Positions 35,669 through 47,167 of a stretch of 64,000 nt of DNA are shown here, piece by piece. The translations under genes and the position numbers were made by a program. The stretch lies in assembly GCA_933207985.1 (NCBI GenBank), contig OW240916.1:300451561-300515560 (forward strand), given 5' to 3'. Source of the stretch: Pelobates cultripes. Taxonomy: Eukaryota > Chordata > Amphibia > Anura > Pelobatidae. The first letter of the stretch is position 1. The number at the start of each line of letters is the position of its first letter. The notes beneath the pieces are model-generated. The model ran no database searches, was not told the DNA's origin, and saw only the letters and a program-made list of their open reading frames with translations.

Positions 35669-36345
35669 TATTTAAAAGGGATTGGTTTATGTGGCTTATC
35701 AGGTTTACATGGCTCTGATAATGTGTGGGATGCCAGCTGTGGCCAGTTAACTATTTCATCATGAGCCTCACTCTATGCTTTAGGTAGCACTAGGAGACTT
35801 GTTAGTTTTAAGATGCTCATCCTGCATGGCCAGTCTCCTGCGCTGGGATAGAGGCACTGGGAGCCCTAAATGTGTTTGAATCCACAGGCAGCCTTAAGTG
35901 CAAACTTACTAGCTGTATACTGCTCTGTGCTGCTGCCCCTACCAGATCTGACCCTACCAGATCTGCCACAGAGCAAGCTGGGCAGGGAGAGCTGCATAGA
36001 ATTAGTGATTGTGGGCTCTTGGCTCCCTGCGATGCCAAAGAGATTTGGGGCTAAAGAGACCCACATTTAGAGTTGAACCCCACCCCACTAGAAACGGGCC
36101 TGCTCGATGTTCAGGATTAAGTGGTTTAGAATAAAAACAAAGAGGTTTTTTTTACAACGGGAAAGGAGAATGATGGTGGTTTACTCACTGAATTAATTGT
36201 GAACAAAATGCTAAAATAAATGTATGTCTTCAGGAACCCTTAGTTCCCCAAGTGGATAGTTTTCTGTCCTCTCACTGCTATCTTACAAACATGCCGGCAT
36301 AGCTTCAGGTGGTTTGAGTATCTCTGCAGGGTTAAATTTATAAAG

Positions 36346-36523
36346 GACTTAAATGTGCGTTGGGAGAAACTGTTCGAATCCTGGTCAGATCACATCACCA
36401 GTAAGCGTCTTTGGGCAAGAAACCTAACAATAACATATGCGCCTAGCTTAGTTTGTAAGCTCTTTTGAGCAGGACCTTTTTTACCTCTAAATATCCCTTT
36501 AAGTAATTGTAAAGCACTGCAGA

Positions 36524-36525
<2 letters not shown>
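36346..36525 (+). mobile_element. tRNA-derived SINE with L2-like tail, copy 2
   Basis: B box GTTCGAATCC at 36372-36381. Counterpart of 10030-10208. Confidence 0.65.

Positions 36526-36570
<45 letters not shown>
36526..36570. repeat. (TA)n microsatellite, copy 2
   Basis: Longer than its partner at 10209-10240. Confidence 0.95.
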
Positions 36571-36576
<6 letters not shown>

Positions 36577-37658
36577 GAAAAATGATTTACTAAAGGGACA
36601 AAGAAATGATGGCGCAATCTACTGTGTTACAGTAATTCCACACCAGCCATACATTAATAACAATTTCTAAATTGTAATGATAATTAATAACAATAACACA
36701 ATTTATTTCAAGTGCAATATATTGACTGCATGACCAATCTCCTGCATTACAAAAATGTTTATCCAAGTAAAACACATCAAAATAGACAATAAACGTAAAA
36801 TATTATGTAACATTATTTCATCATTTTAGTCTGGATTCAGAGATAGGTTTGCTAAATGCTTGCTGATGAATGCAATCCATTCTCCATGAAACATTGTGTA
36901 TATTCTTAATGCTGATGTTGGAGATACTGAATAAATGTTTTCTCATCAATAGGTTGGTTCTCTTAGCTCTCTGTATAAAACCCATCTTCCGTGGAATGTT
37001 TTGGCTTGCTTCTCCTAACGCCGATCCATTTTTACCGCACTTGATCTCATAATACTCTATTAAAGTCTAATGCAGGATTTTGAGATATATATCTTAGATA
37101 GAAAAATACAGAGAGAAATCTCTTCTCTCTCCCTGCTCAAAACCTTGTGTGCTTCCACTTTGCATCTCTTATTGTCCCTGTGCATAGAATACCATAAACA
37201 TCTCAACTGTCTAATAAAAACCACAATAAAACCCTCAATCCTAACCATGTGTAATATCCTATACAAATGTATTCATAAGGAACTAACACTCCAATCTTAG
37301 GGTATCATTATGGTCCAGTGCATGATATGCAATGATTCAGTTATCTGTTGGAGAGCTGCAGCTTCCATAATTTATTAACCTGAAATTGCTGTATGTTAAA
37401 TAAATGCTAGATGTTATAAAGCTACTTAACAAGTATCAAAGTTGATGTTCTTTGGAAAGTAGGCTAAGAATGTCATGCTTTTTCATTCCAGTCATGTGTA
37501 TATATATATCACAGGATTTCACTTTTTCAGAGTTCTGCTTTAGGTGAAGAAGGGCAGCATAATTTACAGTGCACAGGTCTATGCAAGAATCCACTGTTAA
37601 ACTAGCAAAACAGGTCTCCTGAAAACTAGATAGGAAGGAAAACATTTTGTTTGGGAAA
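36571..37658. other. AT-rich DNA, counterpart of 10241-11324
   Basis: Nothing recognised. Confidence 0.45.
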
Positions 37659-38178
37659 TACAATGGGACTTCGGTTTACGAATTTAATGAGTTCTCTGTG
37701 ACGTTTCTTATTGTGAAAAATTTGTAAACCGAAACGCGGTTTCCCATAGGAATGCATAGAAAACCAATTAATCTGTTCTGGAGGTCAGAAAAAAAGTCAA
37801 AATGAGCTGGCATGGAAACCAACCCACAATGCAGAACACACAATAAAAGGCATGCAAACGACAAAGCTCAGCTCCCTACCTTTCCACAGCTTGAGAAATG
37901 CACCAGAAAGTCCCAAAACAACTGCAATTTCCAGAATGGCTCCAAAACTCGATGCAAAAGCCTCTCCAACACCTCCACACTCAACGCCACGTGCTACCCA
38001 CAGGCTCCAGCATGCAGGGGGCAGTGCTATAAACCTCCTAGGTGCAGTGCATTCTGGGGAAACTTGCTTTGTATTGCAAAAATTTTTTGGCAAAACGAGG
38101 CATTATTTTCAATGGATTTTCATTTGTAAACCGAAAATTATGTTAACCGAGGCGTTTGTAATCCGAGGTCCCACTGTA
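37659..38178. mobile_element. mariner/Tc1-type MITE, copy 2
   Basis: Counterpart of 11325-11844. The left terminus is decayed (CAATGGGACTTCGG) while the right one (CCGAGGTCCCACTG) is intact. Flanking TA is present on both sides. It differs from copy 1 more than its surroundings do, largely at CpG sites. Confidence 0.8.
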
Positions 38179-38464
38179 CAAAGCTCATAAGCTTCTGTGG
38201 ACCCATCGTTTTACTTACTATCTATATAGTAGAATAGAGACATGGAAGGACATGCAACCAGTTGGCTGGCTTTGCATTATTAAATCATAAACCAGTACAA
38301 TCTACTGGAGAGGTGAAGGTTATCCATCCCCTTTTAGTGAAACCAAGAAGAATTGGAGGTAGAAGAATGAAGTAAATGAAACAGTTAAAATTTGTCAGTT
38401 ACCTAAGTATTGGCAAAATGCTAAATGATAGATTGGACTCTTGTTATCTAGGACTTAACCACTT
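38179..38464. other. AT-rich DNA with a 32-bp copy 2-only insertion
   Basis: Near 38297-38328 copy 2 has extra sequence (TACAATCTACTGGAGAGG...) where copy 1 reads straight from AAACCAG to TTTTAGTG. Confidence 0.6.
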
Positions 38465-39788
38465 ATTGCTGTGGCGAAACCAACCTCGCCACTATGCACT
38501 GGAGAAGCCTGGTTGCCAGCCTCCTGCCATCTGACCATGGCCCCCTTGTGAATTCGTACTTTTGTATGCAATATTTGGGCATGTGACATTTTTATATTGC
38601 TGCTACTGGCCCTTTAAGGGCCATCCGTGGACATATGCTGACTGTTAGGAATAATGCCCTTTAAGATTGTGTAGTAAATTGCATTCAGGCTGTATTTAAT
38701 ATTATGTGTTCGGTAAACAGTGTTATGCGTATGCAGCATTCGTCTGATTGTTCGGTAGAATTACTCCATTCATTATATTGGGTGAAACTACCGAACAACC
38801 AGACCACCCTGGAGTAAGTGTGCCTCCAATTACCGTTTGCAACAATGTTGCAAACGGGTAATTGGCAATATGTGTAATGTGTGTTTTGTCCTCTGGGTGG
38901 CCGCCATTCGGGAAACGAACACGTGGCGGCGGCCATCTTAAACTCCCGAACAGCGGTGTTTTGCCGTCGAGTGTCTGGAACTAAAATCGGACACTCGACT
39001 AAGCAAACACCGCTGAGACCTCCAGACTTCCAGCAATTCGTGCAGAAACTACCGAACGCCCGCCGTTCGGTAGAAAGGATCCCACGAACAGGGGGATTCA
39101 TACGAATCCTCCCCAAGCTCTATAACCCAGGCAATTCGTGTGATTCATTCCCTTTTCTGTGACCGACTGCAGGGCCAAAGTACATGGAACTATTTTCGGA
39201 TACTTTTGCCATGCAGTCGGTCAAAACTTTAACCCTTTATAATTCCTGAACCCCTGGTCCGATCTGGGTGATTTTTGGATATGTGTCTCACCCAGATCAG
39301 GGCTACCAGGGGATGTAACATTTAAAGGGGTATCCCTATGTTTAGGGGTACATCCAGTATCCCAGGGAATTTGTGTTTGTACTAATGGGATTATGTGTCA
39401 CACTAAGGGGAGGAGATGTGTGGGAGGTAACTGGTACATTATTGGCTGGGGTACTAATTGTTGTGGATCCCTCCCTTGCATGGGAGAATGTCTTAAAAGG
39501 AGGTTGTGTGAATAAATCTGCAGATTCTGCTTAACCCTCAAAACGAAGTGTCGTCTCGTTATTGGGGGAATTGGATTGTGTGCTGACTGCCAGGAGTGTA
39601 AGCCGTTCGTATTGCTTTTCCTGTTCGGCTGCTTCCAGAGTTCGTGTATTTCTTGTTCGTGAGTTGGGGATTCGTACAGTTTGGAGTTCGGGAGGTTGGT
39701 GATTACAATAGCTGCTGGTCTATGGGAAAGGGGATTATCGCCTAAACGGATTTATCCCTTTGTGAGAGAAACGGTCCGTTACAATTGC
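38465..39788 (+). mobile_element. 1,314-bp solo LTR (member A), copy 2 only
   Basis: The LTR spans 38470-39783: it begins TGTGGCGAAACC and ends GGTCCGTTACA, the standard TG...CA. It is flanked by ATTGC on both sides (38465-38469, 39784-39788), a 5-bp target duplication. The copy 1 empty site (12095-12099) has one ATTGC, so this is a clean recent insertion followed by LTR-LTR recombination. Visible parts: many CCGAAC/GTTCGG motifs, the conserved stem-loop (38951-39015), a GATCAGGGCTACCAGGGGAT block (39295-39314), a TATA-like TCTTAAAAG and AATAAA (39511-39516). Coding frames inside are chance. Gypsy versus ERV origin cannot be decided without an internal region. Confidence 0.9.
38951..39015 (+). 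promoter_or_regulatory. conserved LTR stem-loop (member A)
   Basis: Outer stem CAGCGGTGTTT / AAACACCGCTG and inner stem GTCGAGTGTC / GACACTCGAC, both perfectly paired, around a TGGAACTAAAATCG loop. The same architecture occurs in members B and C. Confidence 0.7.
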
Positions 39789-40662
39789 CTATTCTCATTA
39801 TTTATCCAAGTGAATTTAAAAACAACACTCTAGAAACTTACATGACTATCATGGCACTTTGATAGTGTCAACATTTTAATTGACATATCAATTTTTCATG
39901 AAATAATATGGCGATGGGAAGCAGTAACAAGAACAATTAGTTTTTTTTCTAATATATATTCTAATCTGTTTTCAGAGGTCATTGCTCCTCTATACACCAG
40001 GATAGTGTAGGAACTAAATTTAAACAATGCAGTAGAAGCTGAAGGGTGGTTGCAGTGAAAGGATACTTGGAAGGTTATTTTCTGCGATCATCGTTCCCAC
40101 CTAGTAAATACATAAGTTACTCTATGTTGCATATCCACTACTAGAATACAATGTAATTGGTTTACAATGGGATACTTAGGGGATGATTTATATTGAGAAA
40201 AACCACTGATTATTTAGTAATGATCAAAAGAGTATGGATTTCAAACTGATCCGTCCAGAATAGACTTGGTTTACATGGAATAATCCGATCGGTATTGTAT
40301 TCTATGTGTTATTTATTACATCAGATACAGAGACGCTTAGTGCCCTTTGTACTTCCCAGTGAATCTATATTTCCTCCTCTTGCAATATTTTTTTTTCCAT
40401 CTCAGTAAAAGAAATCAAAACTGAATACGATGAACTCATGTAATCTCTTACTATATTGAATTGGAAGCTATATCCCAATATTAAAAATCCACTTATTCAC
40501 TTTTTTTCTAGATTAAATGTTCAACATTTTCTTTATCCATTTTTGGGTTATGCGTATTTTGAAAGTAAGACGGCAAAAGGAAAGAATAACTTCTAAACCA
40601 TATAAATCGTCATCCTTTTGCAATGGATTGCACAAAATCAAGCATTCTAAAATATAGTTGAA
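39789..40662. other. AT-rich DNA, counterpart of 12100-12973
   Basis: Nothing recognised. Confidence 0.45.
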
Positions 40663-41742
40663 CCCCTTAAGGACTGATGACGGTTCAGGACCGTCACCGG
40701 AAACATCCCCTCCTGAACCGTTATAATGGTATTATGTAATAACCTGATCTGCGAATTAGGCCCCCACGGCCATGTGATCACTCTAACAGAGCGGTCACAT
40801 GGCCGCAATAGATGTCCCAGTATCTGCCTGCAGGGGGACTGCCTGTGCTGACAGGCAGTCTCCCTGCTGCTGTAAAATGAAAAAAAAAGTTTTAAAAAAA
40901 GCAATCAGTGTAAATTAGGTATATAAGATATAGATGTATTCTATAATATTTATATATATCTTATATACTTAATGTCAAACTAAGTGTATTTTTATATTTA
41001 TATACACATATATTAATATAAAAAACACTTAGAATTAAATTACACATGTATATGTAGAATATATAACTATATATTGTTATATATTATTATAAAATATAAA
41101 TAATAAGTAAATAAAAATAAATACATTTTAAAAAAGATAGTAATATACAGGGAGTGCAGAATTATTAGGCAAGTTGTATTTTTGAGGATTAATTTTATTA
41201 TTGAAAAACAACCATGTTCTCAATGAACCCAAAAAACTCATTAATATCAAAGCTGAATATTTTTGGAAGTAGTTTTTAGTTTGTTTTTAGTTATAGCTAT
41301 GTTAGGGGATATCTGTGTGTGCAGGTGACTATTACTGTGCATAATTATTAGGCAACTTAACAAAAAACAAATATATACCCATTTCAATTATTTATTATTA
41401 CCAGTGAAACCAATATAACATCTCAACATTCACAAATATACATTTCTGACATTCAAAAACAAAACAAAAACAAATCAGTGACCAATATAGCCACCTTTCT
41501 TTGCAAGGACACTCAAAAGCCTGCCATCCATGGATTCTGTCAGTGTTTTGATCTGTTCACCATCAACATTGCGTGCAGCAGCAACCACAGCCTCCCAGAC
41601 ACTGTTCAGAGAGGTGTACTGTTTTCCCTCCTTGTAAATCTCACATTTGATGATGGACCACAGGTTCTCAATGGGGTTCAGATCAGGTGAACAAGGAGGC
41701 CATGTCATTAGATTTTCTTCTTTTATACCCTTTCTTGCCAGC

Positions 41743-42229
41743 TGAAAGGTAAATCTGCTACTCTGGTGACTCGGTCCCTCTGGTCACTATTCTCCAACCC
41801 TCGATTGTCAGCTGAATATTCAGGGAAGATTTTTATGGAAGCGTATTAACCAGACACACACTTTTTGCTCTCCATAATCTTCTGACAATGTATTCAAAAT
41901 GCTCTGTATTTATACAATATTTGTCACGAATATTGGTTACAAAAGGTTACAAAAAGGTTACAAAAAGGTTACACAAGATACATAAAAGAGGAAGTAGTTT
42001 CTGCTGTTACATTCAATAATCTAATCTTACAAAATATCACATATACATTGTGGTTAGGCATTTCCTGATACATAGAAACTGTCATAGCTTGTGACTTCCT
42101 TTCAATTATGTTTTGCAAGCAGTTCTGAAATACTGACAGATTAATTGTTTAACCCCCCAAGGACCAGATTTCTGGAATAAAAGGGAATCATGACATGTCA
42201 CGTGTCCTTAAGGGGTCAATATTCCTTCA
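41743..42229 (-). repeat. 3' LTR of the endogenous retrovirus
   Basis: 487 bp, ending in TGAA...TTCA. On the minus strand a TATA box TATAAATA is at 41914-41907. The site matching the 5' LTR poly(A) signal reads AATACA here (41894-41889), so the canonical hexamer is lost. A 63-bp palindrome (42153-42215) lies near the U3 edge. Runs of GGTTACAAAAA form a short tandem repeat (about 41936-41975). Confidence 0.93.
42153..42215. repeat. 63-bp palindrome in U3 of the 3' LTR
   Basis: Ends CCCC..AAGGACC and GTCCTTAAGGGG, flanked by TTAA and TCAA. Same unit as 47578-47640, with the left end slightly decayed (CCCCCCAAGG). Confidence 0.7.
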
Positions 42230-42241
42230 TTTCCCCCTCTT
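42230..42241 (-). promoter_or_regulatory. polypurine tract
   Basis: AAAGAGGGGGAA on the minus strand, directly abutting the first base of the 3' LTR, as required for plus-strand DNA priming in retroviruses. Confidence 0.88.
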
Positions 42242-42473
42242 TGAGCAATATCTTGCTCATACCCTATTTAAGGAGTCCTGGTCAGACAACCAGCCATCTG
42301 CCATGGTATATTCAGGATTGCTAGCCAATCCTGCAGGTCTTTCATTATGTCTTCGGCCACTATTCCCATAGCATAGGACTAGGCATCTGACCAGCACCAC
42401 AAACTTATAGATCTGTATCAGTATGTTCACCATTGCTTCGGTTATGTGTATACATTTGGAGATAATCATCATT

Positions 42474-43157
42474 TCAAGCTGGGGATTTTACAGGAACAGT
42501 GTTGCGTGTATGTTTGTAAATGCAGAATACAATAATCTTGAAAATAGCATAAACAAGTAGAGCAAGGATCAGAACCATAACAATAAGTATTGCAATATTC
42601 TTTAGCCAGTCTAGGATACTGTCAAACTTAAACATATCTGCCCATGGGTGATCAATACCTGAATTCCTCTTCATTTCTATGGATAGGTCTTCCAATTTCT
42701 TTATAGCTAGGGTTACTTTACCATTAGGGCCAGTGTTCTCTGGAATATAGGTACAACAAACACCGGAGTCAAGTAATTTACAGACTCCTCCCTTTTCTGC
42801 TAAAATCATATCAAGGGCCATTCTATTCTGGAAAGTCATTTGTGAGGTAGCCTGTAATTGTTCAGCAAGACCTTGTAATGCATCTCGTGTATAATTTACA
42901 AATCTTTGCTGATTATAATATATAGAATTAATCCAGTTAACATTCTTGTTAGCTGTTATAATGGGAAATATTGATTCAAATCCTGCTGCCACCTCGTCTC
43001 TAGCTTTAAATTCATTAGGAACCCCTCTTGGAATACCAATGGCATCTAGATAGATATGTGGGTCGAAACTACCTTGTGGGGATTCCCTTTTCCTTCTTGT
43101 GGAATAAGTTACAACCTTAATTTCAGGGAGAGAGTCGCCAAATATATGGAGGGGCAT
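42474..43157 (-). pseudogene. env: retroviral env, transmembrane (TM) part
   Basis: A membrane fusion subunit relic. The 227-codon frame holds a furin-type site RRKR at residues 21-24, then the ectodomain start, heptad-like helices around residues 75-105, an ISD-position segment (about 109-125) and CKLLDSGVCC at 126-135, i.e. a CX7CC disulfide motif where gamma-type Env usually shows CX6CC. A hydrophobic membrane span is at about 187-212, and a short cytoplasmic tail ends at 227. The frame is not shared with the upstream SU part, so the polyprotein cannot be made from this copy as read. The frame stays open upstream of its ATG into the end of the SU region, which places the break near 43220-43260. 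The ATG at 43157 is simply the first in frame, not an expected native start. Confidence 0.92.
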
Positions 43158-43216
43158 GATTATTTTGGCTGGGGCACATTCTCCTCTCCAGGGGGTGGGG
43201 AGTCTAGAACGTATTT

Positions 43217-43891
43217 TTATATAGATTGTGTTTGATTCACTAAGGTAATATTACTGTAGGCGGAGCAGAATCCTGAAGAAAAGTTATCAAATTGTGTACC
43301 CACCTTACCATTATTATTTCCCTGAAAACAAGTATAATTACCAGGATATACTGGGACAACATCATTTAAATTAAACTTGGGTTCACCAATAGGGTGACCC
43401 TTTTTCCATTCTTCACATTCTGTAGTATTAACAGTGATACCTGAAAACAAACTTAGGAAACATTCCCAGTACTCATCAGGGACATGTAAGGGTACAGTTC
43501 CTAGATGAGGTCTGGCACTACCACATACATAACAGTTTGACCTATTGCTGGAATGGGCATTATATCTCAACCATTCCAGCCATAGGTTTGTATCTGCATA
43601 CCCTGTTTCTAACGCTGTGGTATCTCCAAACGTGGGATCTGCTATGGCCATCATATCACCAAGGGTTTGAATGTGGGGCTTTAGAGGATTAACAAGAATA
43701 TAAATACCTTGATCTCCAGGACTGGGGTTTTCAATATTTAAGGTATAACCCCAATCTGTCCCGGTGTTCCATCCAACTGAGCCCCAATAATCACAATTGT
43801 TACCCCTCTTTGAGCAATATGTATTGCTCATATCATCGGTTAACATTCTCCCAAGACAGAGAAATTTCCACATTATGGCATTCCCAAGCAA
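43217..43891 (-). pseudogene. env: retroviral env, surface (SU) part, truncated
   Basis: The 224-codon frame opens right after a TGA at 43894-43892; the first ATG in frame is codon 7 (43873). It holds a CYVC motif (residues 120-123), which matches the CXXC isomerase-type motif of gamma-type SU that bonds covalently to TM. It also has many cysteines and six N-glycosylation sequons (N116, N155, N185, N203, N214, N219). No signal peptide is seen, and it is short for an SU, so the N-terminus is probably missing or disrupted. It ends in TAA at 43217, about 60 bp before the TM ATG, in a different frame. A plausible 3' splice site lies just upstream (43901-43925). Confidence 0.88.
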
Positions 43892-43900
43892 TCATGTGGT

Positions 43901-43925
43901 CTACAAGAAACAGAAACTCAGCAGA
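43901..43925 (-). promoter_or_regulatory. possible env splice acceptor
   Basis: On the minus strand a pyrimidine-rich stretch ends TTTCTGTTTCTTGTAG just before the env region, matching a 3' splice site. A candidate donor, TTGGTAAGTTAG, lies at about 46492-46481. This would suit a spliced subgenomic env RNA. Sequence-only evidence. Confidence 0.4.
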
Positions 43926-46900
43926 AAAAAAACAAAACAAAAACACTTAATACTTTTGCAGACAGATATATAGAAAATGGATGTTTAAGACAGAATGGAA
44001 CTTGGGCTTATAGCAACTATATTATAGCACAACCAGGACCTTGCGTCCTATATCTTTTAACCATTTCCCTATTCCAAAAGTCCAGTCAAAACCAGTCATA
44101 TCCTCACGCAGTTCCTCAAAACATGGGAATCCATCCCTGGCACACTCAACATATATCAAAAACACACATAGTACATCCATCCCTGGGTCAGCTAACACTT
44201 CCTCTCTCTCTGGCTAACTCTACAAAAATAAAAATAGTTCAATAGTTCAGCATAGTTCAGAAAAATAGAATAAGTCTTTCACAGAGTATAAAGAAATCAG
44301 TTTAGACACCAGACATTTTGTTCCATAAAAATGGCTAAGGGTAGCAATATGGCTGACAACAAGACAATGTCAGCTTCCATATAGTTCTTAGTTCTTCTTT
44401 TGTTTACTGGATTTTCACCACAAAGCTCTGTGCAACACCCCAATGGTTGAAAGGGTTATTACAGAACCAGCGGCATTAGACAGCACTGCACCTTCAGGAC
44501 TTTCCAGGTTCTTGCGTGCAAAGTTTATGTCCTCATAAATAAGTATCTCAGTTTCTTCGGCCTGCATGGATTATGACCAAACAGACGTAATTGCAAAATA
44601 CTTATTGCATGGTCAGCCAGAGAGATTGGTGTGTAGTCCCAGAAATCAGGCGGCACAAACACTCCAGGACGGTCTCTATTAGAACTCCTTTATGAGGGAG
44701 AGACATCTTGTCCATTCAATCCTTTTTATCAGTAAAAGAATGACTTTCAGGATTAATCAGTTTGCAAATGGAAATGTGGAGCCACGATTTGAACAGCAGA
44801 AGTTTGCGGGGCCCCTTTCACGTGGGATGTAACAAGCGCTTTTCGTGCTCCATGAGCGATAGCATACAATTGTTTCATTCTAGCCGGCTGGACAGCATTT
44901 CACCTTTTGTAAAAACACTAAATGCTTGCGTTAATGATATGCAAATCACTCTGCTAGTTAAACTCCTACACAATGGACAATAAAATACATAAAACACATA
45001 ACACACCAATTCATTTCAAACCATATAACTCATACTCAGCATTCAATGTAATATTACATGTCATCTCACAAAACAGACATCTCACAAAACAGACGTAGTA
45101 GATACACGTATCGGGTACCCAGCAGATATGCCAATACAGAAAACACATTCATGAGCACACAACTACACACTCTGTATCCCTCCTAGGAAACACAGGTAGA
45201 CACAATATGAAAGCAGTCTTAAACTAATACCTCCAAATCTCCATTCCCATATAGCTATATCAGAACACAATCAGAAAACAACACAGCAACATATAAATTA
45301 AACCACTTTCCAGTTAAGCTGCACACTTCACACATTATCACAATCACCATTTACACAGAATAAACAGTTAACAGCTGTACTCAGAACATATTATAAGGTA
45401 TACCATTTTTAGTTTATATTAGATTTATTTTAGGGATTCTTATGTATACTTTATTTTATTATTTTTTTATTTTTTTTATTTTTTTTTATTCTTATTAACT
45501 TCATTACTTTAATCTACTATAGTATTGTATACAGAGAAAGGATCCATTTATATAGCGCGCTCATAACTCAAATATTTGTATGAAACTTCCATTAACTAAT
45601 CTGAGATGATACTGCATCAACTTAAATCTTATAGAAATTGAGCAAACATTTGGACCAGATTACACAGACATGGTTTCACCAGAATCTTACAGAACTCTCA
45701 GAGACTAAAAAAAAAATTATTCTATACCATGTTTAAAAGGCATGGCAAACCTTAGACCGGTCAGTCTCCAAGAGCCTTAGTAAAACAGGTAGAAACCTTT
45801 GTCCATAATCTCTGATCCAGGCTATATACCACAATTTAAAAGAACAGAACACATATAATGTGAGACATAGAAGACACAAAACATATGCAGTAATTATTAC
45901 ACTGGATCATTTAAAAGGAATCTGTTACAATAAAAAGGTTAGTTTACAGCGCAAAATGAAGCATGTGTTGGACCGCTGAAAATGTAAATGTTGCTCTCTT
46001 ATTAACAAACAAAAATTATATTTACAGTATGGATCCTTTGCAACAAGCACACAGGGCAGTGAAGATGTGCTGTTTGGTGTTCTATACAATTAATCCCATA
46101 TGGGGAATTAACTTTCAAATACTAATGATGTGACTTTTTGTCTCAGTTATAAAAATACTGAGCTCATCATGCAAACAATGCAACACATTTACACTATCCC
46201 ACTCTCATAGAAAGTGTAGTGGGCTTATGGTATTAAAGCAACAATCATATCAGGCACACAGATCCCATGTGAAATAACTTGCAATAAAACAGAGTAATAA
46301 ACTTATACTTCTATGCAACAGAAAGAATAAAACAAAAGATTTAAGTAGGTCTATCAGGTACAACCTGCGAGTCAGTTCTTTTCTAATATACAGTACTGGT
46401 ATCTTATGTATATATATATTGGTCACTCAGGACCTGAACTCACATTTCCCATACTGCTGACTCAGGGTGGACACACTACTAACTTACCAAAGTGTGTCCC
46501 CAATATAGACATTCACCCAATTGATGGAGAATCATTTTTTTGCAATAAAGACATGGACACTACAAATGTGCTTTAACAAGATTCTCAGTGAGTATATTTT
46601 CAGGGTTAGCATATAAAGCAAAAAGAGTTTAACTATTTCATATCCTTACAGTCAGCACTAATGATTATAAACCTTATTTAAGCATAAAATACATATGAAC
46701 AAGAAAAGTTAACTACTTCATATTCTTACATGGTAATTTCCCATTCCTAGGACAAATCTTTCAAACACTTATTCACACTCACAACCAGACTTAACTAATG
46801 ACAATTAGAGGGTGGACAAGGTGAACCTGAAACTCTGTGCACACTATCGTAGTATATTCACTTATATACTAAATTCTCTGTCTATATCACTTTATAGACT

Positions 46901-47146
46901 TTATCTGTCCAATTCTCTTATTAGACCTTCTCTAGTTCACTTACTAGAAATACATATATCTCTCTGTCTAGTTCCCTTACTAGACTAATTTAACGGGACC
47001 TTATGTAAAACTGAGTCACATAAAACACATATACTAAATAACCTTTCCTAAAATGATGTAGACTTACAAAACCATGGGGATCATAGATTCAGGGCGTCAA
47101 GATAGACACAAGGAATTACTACTCACCCAAAATGGTTTTGGCTACA
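43926..47146 (-). other. retroviral internal region without gag or pol
   Basis: No minus-strand frame of 60 or more codons and no protease, reverse transcriptase or integrase motif was seen over 3.2 kb. The sequence is A-rich on the plus strand and includes a poly-T run (about 45455-45495). It may be long leader plus debris, or unrelated filler captured by the element. Confidence 0.7.
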
Positions 47147-47164
47147 ATCCCACTGCTGACACCA
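47147..47164 (-). promoter_or_regulatory. primer binding site, tRNA-Leu type
   Basis: The minus strand reads TGGTGTCAGCAGTGGGAT three bases after the 5' LTR. It is complementary to the 3' end of a vertebrate tRNA-Leu (CCA end, ...CCCACTCCTGACACCA) with one mismatch. This marks the 5' end of the provirus and confirms the orientation. Confidence 0.82.
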
Positions 47165-47167
47165 AGC

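Noticed and set aside
38685..39116. 143-codon minus-strand frame
   Set aside because: It lies within solo LTR A, antisense to its regulatory part, and spans the stem-loop.
47147..47164. tRNA gene fragment
   Set aside because: Only the 18-base 3' end complement is present at the LTR edge, as for a primer binding site; no cloverleaf or promoter boxes.
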